From contig NZ_CP037423.1 in NCBI RefSeq assembly GCF_007754155.1, forward strand, positions 3,348,001 through 3,412,000: DNA of 64,000 nucleotides. Direction: 5' to 3'. The translations under genes were made by a program, and so were the position numbers. This DNA is from Stieleria neptunia (GTDB lineage: Bacteria; Planctomycetota; Planctomycetia; Pirellulales; Pirellulaceae). The first letter of the stretch is position 1. Every line of letters begins with the position of its first letter. Positions 30,601-42,600 of this stretch are shown in pieces. A model generated the notes under the pieces. The model was not told where the DNA came from. It ran no database searches and saw only the letters and a list, made by a program, of their open reading frames with translations.

Positions 30601-33600
30601 GATGCCGCTGCCGGTGACCGTGAAGCTGATCGGCGTGACGACGTTGGAGTTGAACACTCCGCTGGGGTTTTGATAACTGGAGAACGAAACGCCGTCTTCG
30701 TCATCACCGCTGATCACGATGCTGGTCGAAACGAGCTCGATCGCCGCCGGTTCCACGGGGCTTTCTTCGATCGCGTCGGCGATGGCCTGCAGAATCGATT
30801 CGACGGACGTCGGATCGGCCGGGCGGATCGCATAGTGGTCTTCGTCGAAGCGTCCATTCAAATCGAACTCCAGCGTCGCGGTCCGGACACCGGTGTTGAT
30901 CGTGATCGTATCGCCGTCCCGGGTGGTCGGATCCACGGTCGCGATGTTCACATTGACCGCCGTCGATCCGTTGACCGTGGTCACCGAGAACAGGGTGCCG
31001 GTGGTCGAAACGCCGGTCAACGCGTCATCCCCATCGGCTCCCACCGACGATTGTCCGTCCAGGTCGGCGTCGATGGTCGATCCCAGGTGCAGCCCTTCGG
31101 TCACGACGTGGCGAGCCCCGTCGTTGACCAATCGGGTCGGATAGCGTCCGGGAATATTGAGGACAGGGTCGGGGGCATCGCCGTAATCCAGTCCGACGGT
31201 GGGCATCAAGATCGTGAACTGGGTCGTGTTGTCCGTCCGGTTCGCTTCCAAGGCGTTGCCCTGGACGTCGCGGATCGCGGGCAGGAAGTAATTCGTCAGC
31301 GGCCCATCGATCAGCACGCCGTTTTCGACGAACAAGGTCGCACCGCCGCGGTCTTGGGCGGCCAGGGTGGTGACCACGCCGTCGGGGCCAAGGTTGACCG
31401 AGTTGATCGCCGAAAGGATCGCTTGCTTGATGTCAAACGGAGTGTCGGCCGGCGAGATGCTGATCGGGATCGCACCACCGGGGACGCCGGTCAAAATCAG
31501 CGACGGGGCGGCGGTCACGTCGACGACCGTACCGGGCAGGTCGCGGAGGGCGACGCGGGGCACCGGCGGGCTGACCGTGTTGTCGAATTCCACCGCGGCA
31601 CTCAGATTCAATCCACGCGGATTGTTCGTGATCGCGGCGGCCAGGCTTTGCGAGACCGCGAGCTGGGTCGAACCGGGTTCAAACGGAACCGGCACGTTGT
31701 TGCCGGTCACGCCGCCGCCGTTGTTGACCGATTCGAATTCATAGGTCACCGACAGGTTGCCCTGTGTGACCGTGATCCGTTCGCCATCGCTGACGATCCC
31801 GCGGCGGCTGGTCAGTGACGTGTTCGTCACGTCCACGCGTGAGGAGGGGATCAAGCCCAGCGAGATCGTGCCGCCGCCCAAATTGGTGGCGGTCAGTCCG
31901 ACGGTGGAGCCGTTGATCGCATTGACGACCGAGGTGGCAACGGTGTCTTGATCATCGAACCGCGAGAACAGGATTCGAACCGCGTTCGGATTGTTCAAGA
32001 TGTTGTTGGAGTCGAATTCGAAACTGATCGGGGTGCCGCCGTTGTCCAAGATCGTGAAGCTGTCACCATCATTGGGGGCGGTGAACGGAACCGAAATCAA
32101 CAGCGGTCCAAAAATCTGCAACGTCGAGGGACCGGTCACGTCGGGGGATCCGACGACTTCCAGGCTGGTACCGGAGACCGACAACAGCAATCCGGGTTGT
32201 CCCCCGATCTTGAGGATCCCGCCGTCGATCGGATTGACGTCGTTGGCCAACAAACCCGGAATCGATCGGGCTTTGATTTCACCGGCCGCAAGCTCCGCCA
32301 TTGCGTCGCCGGTGGTCAAACGAGTGATGTTGATCGGAATGTGGTTCTGGTCGGACACACCGTCACCGTTGACACCGATGAGGTTGCCGTCGCTGTCACG
32401 TTCGTCGGTGCGGTTGATCTCAAAGATCACCGGATCGCTACCGTCATTGGGCGTGAACGTGATCAAATCGCCGTCGGCCGGTGTTCGGCTGACTCCGACG
32501 GTGCGCAATTGTCCCGACGGAACGGTCGCCGAACCGCTGGCAGGCAAGTCCAGGTACACGGTGGTGCCGATGATCGTCGGGGTCAATTCGAGCGCCGAAT
32601 TCAAAATCGCGTTCTGAATCGCAGTGGCGACCGCGTCGGCATCGAGCGGCACCGTCGGCGGTCCCGGCAGCGGGTCGATGCTGATCCCGATGAAACCGGG
32701 CGCCGGCGTCGGACGGGTCGAATCGATAAATTGGAACCCTTGCACGAAGGTGCCGTTGCTGATTTCAAACGTCTCACCCGCTTGCACGCCGCCGACATCG
32801 GCTCCCGCCGACGGGACTTGCAATCCGAGCGTCCGCGGTGCGGTCACCAATCCGCTGGTCGCGGCATCGACCCGGGTGTTCGGTTCCGAACCGATGATGA
32901 CCCGTGGCCCGTCCACCTGCACATCGACATTCAGGCTCGTCGCTTGCGAAGCGATCGCCGCGGCGATGTTTTCGGCGATGGTGTTGCGGAACGCATCCAG
33001 TTCATCCGGTTCGGTGGGCGTCGGCGTGGTCGGCAGACTGACCGGGATGCTGCTGGGCAATGAGGTGCCGTCCAGATCAAATTCAAAGACGACGACGGGG
33101 TTGACACCGTCATTGATGGTGAAGACGCCTCCGTCGATCAGACCGCCCTGGTTGGTCCCTTCGATCGGGACTTCGACCGTCAACGCTTCGGGCATCTGGA
33201 TCACGAAGCCGGATTCGAATTCGAACACCACCTTGCCGCCGTTGCTGTCGGTGATTTCGATTTGGTCACCGTCGTTGATCTGGTCGGCGTTCGGGGCGAT
33301 CAAGACCGTGCGGTCCCGATTGTTCATCTCGATCCGGTAGGCCCGCTCGTTGTTCCAGATTCCCGCCAGCGGCGTCAACGTGATCGTGCTTTTCGTTTCG
33401 TCATAGTTGAAGGTGTAATCGATGCCTTCGGTCAGCAAACGATCGTCTTCAAACAGCGTGACGTTTGCACCGCGGTCACGAATGCCGGCGATTTCGGAGA
33501 CCACGATCGTGTTGTTGTCGATGCCCGAACCGGCGAACGGGTCGGAGGAATCGCCGGAGTCGCGGAGTTGGATTCGGAACTGTTCATAGACGCCGCCATC

Positions 33601-36600
33601 CAAGTTGATGAAGCTGACGTTGGGGTCGGTGTCGATGCCTTCGGCGTCGTTGTCACGGGGCGCTTCGGCGATCGCAATCGGTCCGACCAGGTCGGCCAAT
33701 TCGACGGAACCGCGGTCGCCGAAGATCGACGAACCTTGACCGGTGTTGGGGTACAGCGGGTTGTCGGCTCGTTTGACACCGGTGACGTCGCGTTTGGGGG
33801 CCAGCACGTTGCTGATCGGCAGCCCGATCGATTCACGCAGACTGGACAACGCACTTCGTTCACGCAGCGAATCGACGTTGCTGTCGATGACCGACGAGAA
33901 CGGTGCGGGCAGGAAGTTGTCGCCGCCCGGATTGACCAGGGTCACCGCGTCGTCGACGTTGGTCAAGTTGAAATCGTCCGTTCCGCCGTTGACGTTGCTC
34001 GGCCCTTTGTTGGCATCGGTGGTGTGCCCGACGATGACCAACGGTGCATCGGTAAAGACGGGGGCTTCCGGTTCGTCGTGTTGGAACACACTGCCGACGA
34101 CCACGACCTCCATCGGTTTGACCTGTTGGTCGCCGCCGACGGCACTGAATCCGGGGCTGTGTGTCTCTTCCACGACCACGCTTTCGTGCAGATTGAGCAG
34201 CACGTTGTTCAAAATCGCGGGGCTGGCGCCGGCGGTCACCATGATCCCGGTCTCGTTGATCACTTGATCGATGTCGAAGCCGGGTGCCGGGTCGAGTCGC
34301 AGTCCCGCGGCGATCGCCTCGGGGCTGAGTTCGATCTTGGCGGCATTTTCGACAAACACGTAGTTTTCCGTGGTTCCGCTGCCGGCCGTCGTGCGGCGGT
34401 CGTGACCGTAACCGATCGTGTCTTGATCCAAAACGATCGTGCTGTGGAAGTCGTGATCGACCGTATTGCCGAAGCCATCGCGGTGCGTCATCAGCACACC
34501 GTTTTCCAGCCCGCGGCGGGTCGTGTTGACGATGCCTTGGTTGTCGCTTTCGTAACCGCCCAACGCGGTGGCACGGACACGGGCGATCGGGCCCGGAACC
34601 TCGGTGGTGTCGTTGTTGGGCAACGGGTGTGCGTTGGCGCCGTAATTCACACGCAAGTTGCCCACCCGCGGTTCGATCGCGTCGCTGATCGCACGCATGA
34701 TGTCCGGTAAAAAGTCTTCGGCCTGGTTCGCATCGCCGACTTCGATCGGAATGTTCCCCGCCTGGGCGGCACCGCCCAGCGGTACAAACTCAAAGGTCCG
34801 CGCGTTGGTGACTCCGCCCACGATGAAGTTGGCCGGCAAATCGGCGACCTGGGTGATCACGAAGGTGGTTCCGATCACGTCCGAACCGACCATTCCGGTC
34901 GCACGGCCCGTGTCGGCGCTGATCACATGCGTACGCGGTGCGTACGTTTCCATGTTGATCGTGTATCCGCCCAGATCCGCCGTGGCACCGGTGCGACCGG
35001 AGATCGAGTTGGGATCGAAGCTCAGGTTGCTGTCGGCGCTGATCGCGACGTAGTAAACGCCCTTTTGGGGCGCGAAGAAGTCGACGAAGGGGTCGCGTGT
35101 ATTGACGTCATCTTGGACCAGTCCGCCGGCCAAACCGGTTGACGCCGGATCCAGGTGGTCCGGTGCGGTCGCGGCCAGGCTGACCAGTGACGCGTTGCCG
35201 TTGCCGCCATCAAAGGATTGACGCTCGCCCAGTTCATTAAAGATCTGGATGGCCGTGTTCGCGCCGCCAGCGACGGTGTCCACGTCGATGACCAAGCGGT
35301 CACCGAGGTCCAGGTTGACGCGATAGAAGTCGACGTCTCCGCCCGGGCCCAGCGGTCCGACGTTGTCGCCCAGGACAGCGGTGCTGGTGTAGACATTGCG
35401 ATGGCTAGGGCCGACCTTGGTGTCGATCGCATCGGCCATGACATCGTTGGATTCATCATCGGCTTCCGGGAACTGACTCTCCAGCCCGTCGGATCCGTAA
35501 ATCGTGTTGTTGACGATTCGGGCAAACGGTTGGACCGATTCGGCGACCGGTGCCTGTGTGGTCGTGAACGCGTTTTGGCTGCCTCGGAAGTAAACCGCGC
35601 TCGCACCCTGCAGATAAACCGCGGCGCTGTCGAAGCTCATCGGGGTTTGCTGCAAGAACTCAAACGCCTGGTTGCGACGGTACGGAGACGGCCCGATCGT
35701 CGGCGTGACCAACTCGACCAATCCGTTGGTCACCAGGATGCTGCCCTGGATCGACTGCATGATCGACGTGGCCAGCTCGATCGATGAATACGAAACACGA
35801 TCGGCCGCGGCGGTTCGGTTGTAACCCGAGGCGACGTCTTCGCGATAATAAATCGGCACGTGGCCGTCGCGGACACCATTCCCGCCTTGGGTTCCCGAAC
35901 CGACCGGACCCGCCACGCCGTCGATTTCCTCGAATTCAAACGTCACGCGGGTGCCGCCGGCATCGATGGTCAGCAAGGCGCCTTCGAGGATCGTTCGGTT
36001 GCCCGCTCCAGCGATGTTCGGATCCAGCGTGTCCAATTCGATCATGTCAAAGACATCCAGCACAAACGGTGCGGCTTCGCCATCGACTTTGACACCGGAG
36101 TATCCCGCTTGATCGATCGTGTTGTTGGACACCACGATCCCCGGCGCCAAACCGCCGAGCACCGAGTCGTTCAAGATCGGCAGGTTGCGTGCGTAACCCG
36201 GATAGGTATTGCCCACCGGCGGGTACTGCAGGAACGGATGGTTGCCGTCGATCAAGGGCAGGAAGGTCGGGGTCCCGAAGGAGAAATCGTTGTCGCGGAC
36301 GTCTTCCGGATCGATGTCGCGAACACCCGGTTCGGCCCACACGCCGATCGCACGGACATCGCTAATCGTGTTCGAATCGATGATCACCTGACCCTGCGTC
36401 CGCACATAGTTAGAGTCGCCATAACCGTCGTGCAGGATCGCGGGCAGCAGCAAGTGGCCATCGGCATCGCGTGACAGAGCGGTTCCCAGCGGCGGGGCAC
36501 CGGCGACCGAATCGATCGCGACGAAGCTGCCGCGGGCGCTGCCGGCAAGCGACAGCCGGCCATCGGTCATCGGTTCGTTGTCTTGACCGGCCGCCGAAGA

Positions 36601-39600
36601 GGCCTCGATCTCGATTCCGGTTTGTTGGGTGATCGCGGTACGGATCGCCTCGGCGATCTCCGCCGGTGAATCGCCCGCGTCGAACAACACCGGGGTGTTG
36701 CCGAATTGGACGGTGCCCGGCGTGGTGGTGAATTCAAACGTTTGGATCGACGCACCATCACCCAGGATAAAGGTGTCGCCGTCGGTGAGTTGGCTGCCGT
36801 CCGGAGCGACGACGGTGAACGACTGGTTGTGACGGTCGTTGGTATCGAAGTCTTCGACCAGGTCCACCGTCCCGAATCCGATCGGTGCCGCATACGGGGT
36901 GGCCGGCCGTGTTTCGAGTTGGTACTCGCCCGTTCCACCGGATCCGAATCCGATGAATTCATCGGTGCCGCCCGGTGTGTTGAAGATCGTTTCGCCGCGT
37001 TCGGCGAATCCGATGATGAAATCGTCCAGGAACAAGCCGTCGTTTTCAACACTTGTGCCCGAGACCGGCGTGTAGGTCACCTCGACGCGGATGCCCGTGT
37101 CACCGGCGAAATCGCCGATGTCTTCGCGGAATTGGAACCAGGTGTCGTCGGCCTGTAGGTTGGCGTTGCTGGCGATCAGTCGACCGGTCGGGTTCTCATT
37201 ACTGAAAATCCGGATCTGGACGTCATCGGAGTTGAAGAACGTATCGACGAACGGATCGAAACGGTAATTGAAGTAGAACGTCGGCAGGTCGACGTCGACG
37301 TAGCCGCTCAAATCGAAGGGCTGACTGGTGATCGTCGCCGGGTCGGCGTTGGTCAGTCGGTTGTAGTGCAGCGTTTGATTGCCCAACACCCCTTGCGGCA
37401 ACAGATGATCTTCCACCGAGACGTGCAAGCGATAATCGAGCGGGCCGAACAACGGATCGGTGTTGGCGGTCGTGATTGCACCGGTGTTGGCGTCGACCGA
37501 CACGTTGACTTGCGACTGTGAGATCGCAACGACGTAGGTGCCTGCCAGCAGGTCGGGCGTTCCGAAGGCGGCGCTATCGAAGAACGGGTCGAGCACACTG
37601 TTACTGCCGCTTCGCCCGTCCAGGGTCGACGACAGCGTGTTGGTGAAGACCTGGGTGTAACGTCCGGTCACCGGATCCTCGCGGAACAGACGCAGCGTCG
37701 TGTCCACGCTGGTCGGATCGGGGACAAAGACGATGTTTTCCGAATCAGGGTCCAACTCGTTGACAAAGCTGTGCCCGTCATCGATGTCCAGGATCACGCG
37801 TGCGTTGTCCGTGTCCACGGTGAACTGGTACAGGTCCGAACGATCGCCGCCGAGTGTTCCGTTGATCGAAACGTGCGGAATCGAAGTGGACGTGTTGTCG
37901 GAACTGTTGAAGACGAAGTCACCGCCGATTTCGACGTTGTCATCGAGCGACCAGTTGAGCGCGTCCAGGTCGGCCGCCCCAAACCCCGCGAACGCAAATC
38001 CGGGTGCGTCACCGCCGGCGACAAAGAACTCGCTGAAGACTTGGCCGAAGGTCTGGGCCGGTCCGCTGGTGCCGTCGAAGTGTCCGGGTGTGCCGTGGCC
38101 GAACATCCCATCGCCGGCCAATTCAAACTCGCTGGCCGAGATGTCCACGTTGGTGAAGAAGTCGGGAACGACCGGTCCACCCGCGGTGCTGAAACCTTCG
38201 CTGGTGTCAAAGCGTTGCTCGACGATGCGCCGCACCGAGTTGATCGGCTCACGACGGACAAACTGCGACGAGGTCAGCGCGACCGGTTCGACGCCGGCGC
38301 CGGTGACGGCGATGTAGTAGGTCCCTTCGGGCAACGTGACCGGTCCGATCAACGGGTCGCCGGTCGAGATCGAGCCGCGTGAGAGTTTTTCCGAACCGTC
38401 GTTTTCACCGTTCGGGCTGGTCAGGTCGTCCAGGACGTTGCTGTTGGTGCCGAACAGCACCAAACGCGGCTCGAGGGCTTCACTGAATTCTCCATCGGGA
38501 TCGTAAAACACGCTGATGTTGGTGTCCGGTCGGTTGAACCCGGCGGCGTAGTCGATGTCAAAGATCATCGATCGAATCGCGTCGTCGATGTCGTCGTTGA
38601 GCAGGTCGATCTGGTAGAAGTCGACGTCGGCCGAAGACGACAATTCACCGGCAACGCTGATCACGTTGTTGCGGTTCTCGACGATGTTGCCCAGATACTG
38701 TGCCCGTTGCGAGGGAATTTCGGTGCTGTTGGTCGTCGTATCGATCAGCACCGGCGGGCTGATTTGACTGTTGTCGGCGTTGAAGGGGTCCGCCACCTCG
38801 TTCTCACTCGCTTCACCAAGCAGCGGCGAGGTTCCCATCAGTCCTTGGACGTGGACCCCGTGATTGGCGTAGCGGATGTCGGAGTAACGCACGACGCTGC
38901 CCGGGAATTCCTGGTCTTCGCTCAATCGGACCTGGAATCGGTAGCCGCCGCGGGTCAGTCCGCCCGCCGCGTCATCGGGATTGACGGACGCACTTCGCAC
39001 GCGGAAGAAATACGTGCTCCGTGAATTCGGGTTGGTCGGATTGCCGGTCAGCGTGAAGTGGATCCCGGCATCGCGCGGGTTGGTGGTGTCAAAGTCTTCA
39101 TAGACGCCGCCGACGCCGAACTCGCTGAACTGCGGATCGCGGGCTTGCAGCGAAGTCGTGACGCCCTCGAGACGGGGGTCAAAGACCTCGACGGTCGATC
39201 CGTTTGCGATTTCATCGCCGCTGTCATTGCTGCGGGCGAGCACGTTGCCGCTGGCATCGAGCAACTCGATCACCGAGTCGAGCGTGAAGCTGGTTTTGTC
39301 GATGTCGACCCAAATCTCCGTGCCCGGGCTGCCGGTGAAACTGTAGGTATCGACGTCGTTGGGATTGCTGAGGAACCCTTCGACTTCGAAACCGAGTCGC
39401 AGCACTTCGTCGCTGGCGGTCAGCGAGGTGGCCAGTTCCCCGAGCACCTGGGCGTTTTGAACGCTGCCGTTCAATCCCGGCGCGACTTCGGTGGCCAGTT
39501 CCAATTCTGGGATCACATCGACGTTGCGGTCGTTGCTCCACTGGTCCAGCAAGATGCTCCGCCAATCGTTGGCTTCGGGGCGAGAATTCGATTTGTCGCC

Positions 39601-42600
39601 GTTGTTGTCGGTGAACTGGGTGCCTTCGGGGGTCAACCCGGCACCGACGGTGTCGTCGCGGAAACTGGTCAAGACGACGGGGGCATCGGGCAGACCGAGA
39701 ATCGAAATCGAGCCGCCGATTCGATCGATCGCGTCGTTCGGCGTTCCCGAAGCGGTCAACCCCGTTCCGATCGTCGCGCTGTTGGGGGTGCCCTGGCCGC
39801 TACTCAGTTCGGTCAGCAGCGGGTTGTCTTGGTCGCCGAGTTTGACGACCAGACTTTCGTCGGGACGGCTGCGGAGTTTCAGCCCGCCGCCGGAGTGAAT
39901 GTTGTCGACGATGATCGAATCAAAGACCAGGTGAACGATGTCGGTGTCGTCCCAAACGCTTTCGGTGGCCAAGGTCCCGCCACGGATTTCCATGCCGGTG
40001 ATCTGGTCCAGCCCGGGCAGATCATTGTCGTCGTAACGGTTGAACCGCACCATCGGCCCGTAGTTGTCGTCGAGCTCGCTGATGCGATTGATCGATCCGG
40101 TTTCGCGACCGGTGTCGATCACCCGTTCGCCGGTCAACGAGTCGACGTCGATGTCGATGATCGATCCGTCGTTGTCGATGAAGGTGTTGCCGACGATCAC
40201 CGGCTGGCTGCCGCGGATGAAGATCGTCGAGGGGGCGACCGCAAGGCGGCCGAAGCGGCCCAGCGGTCCGGCACCGTCCTGGCCGCTGTCGTTGAATTCG
40301 AAGCGGCTGTTGGTGATCCGGCCGTCGGCCTGTTGCAATTGCAGCGGGACGAACCCGATCGATTCACCGCCTTCGATCAAGCTGATCCCACCGGCGTAGG
40401 AGATCACGCCATTGTCAATACTGATCGACGAGGTCGGTCCGGCGTAGATGCCCGCCCAATCGCCGTGGCTGGGAGCTTGGAAAACGGGCGAGCCGTCGTC
40501 GTTGTTGGTGTCGAAGGTTCCGCCGGCACCGTATCGGTCGTCGCGAATACTGGTCATCACGATCGGGTTGCTGCCATCGCCTTCGGCCAGCATCACCGCG
40601 CCGGGCTGCAGTTCGATCCGCGAACCACTGAGTTTCATCACGATGCCCGGATCCATCACCAACGATCCGTCCAATCGCCCGCGGGTTCCGGTGCGGTTCA
40701 AATCCAAGGTGACGATACCGGGCGTGCCGGCGTCCAGGGCCAAGTCATCGATGAACGATGCCGAGCTGGCGCCCAGATCGGCGACGAGTCGGAATTCCGG
40801 ATTGGCCGACGCTTCGGCTCGATACAGGCGTCGCGAGACATAGTCGTTGCCCCGACTGATCAGCGGCAACGCCGTCAGTTCCACGCTGCTGTCGTCGTCG
40901 CTGACGGTAAAACTGAATTGGTCGGCGCTGGCCAGCGATTCAAATCCGTCTTCATCGACGAACGTCATCTTGTACAGGTAGGTGCCCGCGGCCAGTGATC
41001 CGCCGGGCAACTCGCGGGCCGAAACCAGGGAAAGTGACGGCGCGAACCCGTCGGTGATCGATCCACCGGGCTTGCTGGCGATGACCAGGTTTTCCGGCAA
41101 CACATGGACCACGTCGATGTCATCGAAACGCCCCGAGACGGTCATCTCGCGGGGTGTTTGCGTCGCGGTCGTCGGGACTCGCACGAACAAGCCGTTGACC
41201 GTGTTTTCCACCAACAGGTTGTCGTAGATCTCGGGCCCGATCCGATCGTAGTCGGCGGTGAACTCACCGGCTTGTTGGAATCGCGGCGACTGATAGGACG
41301 TTTCTTCGAAACTGTCCGGCGATGCGCTGATCGCCGAATCGGCGCTGAAGGTGATTTCGTTGAACGTGACGGTCGGCCGCAGGTTGATCACCAGAATCGG
41401 GTTGACCAACTGTTGCACCGAATCGATCAACACGTTGCTGCTGCCGCCGTAGCGGATTTCCGCATGATTGACGCGTTGCAGGAAGATCCCCTCGTCCTCG
41501 AGGTCGCGGCGGCCTTCGAACTGGTCCAAGTCGCGTCGGAAAATCAACCCGCCCCAGTCACCGGCTTGGGAGGGCGGGCTGTCACCGGCGGCATCGGCAT
41601 CGGCCAGACGATCTCGAATGCTGGTGATGATCACACTGCCGTCATCGTAGCCGTCCAGACCCGCATCGACGTCGCTGATCAGGGTCGTCGAAACCGGATC
41701 GCCTTCCAAGCTCAATCCGACCAACCGGGGTGCACCGAGCACCTGCAGTGCGCCGCCGCTGCGGTCGACTTGCAACGTGCTGCTGCCGACGTTGATGTAC
41801 GAACCGCGGAGTTTCAGAATCGCTCCGGCGTCGATCATCGTCGTGACGCCGCGGGGAACATCCATCGTGCGGCCGTCCTCGAGCGACCGGCCGCCGACAT
41901 CGGTCAGACCGATCTTGTAGCTGAAGTTGTCCGCTTCGGTTTCCACCAATCCGTCCAGACCGCCGTTGCCGACGATGCGGACGATGTCCCCATCGATTGC
42001 CGAACCGAACGCGTTGGCAACATCCGAATTGGCGATGTTGTTGAACGGGTTTTCCAGGCTGCCGTCGGCGTTCGGCCCGGCGGTCTTGTCGACGAAGATG
42101 TTTCGGCCGATCGCGACCGCGGCGCGGAATCCGTTGGACAACGCGATACTACGCTCGCCGGTGAATTCCAATCCGGTCCCGACGCGTTGGACGGACACGC
42201 CGGTTTCGTTCTGGCGGAAATTGATCGCCGAGGCCAGCGCCGAGGCCAAGTTGCCGCTGGGGGTCGGGAAGCCGCTGGTCCCGTCGCTGTAGAAGACCGG
42301 AACGTTGCCCGGAATCGGTTGACCGCCGATGGGGACAAATTGGTAGGTCCGAATGATGCCGGTTCCGGAGACGATCGTGATCGTTTGGCCGGGAACCACG
42401 GCGTCGCCGTCATCGGTAAAGTTGACGATCCGGTTCTCAGGTCGCGTTTGGAACCAGAAATTATTCGCGCCACCGGGCGCCCCGTCGCCGTCGCCGTCCA
42501 GGGGGGTGCCGGGAACCCCGTCGCGGCTGCTGTCCAGGTCGCGGATCACATCCACTTCGTCGACCAGCGGCTCAAATTTCAAGTGCAGTTCGTAGGCGCC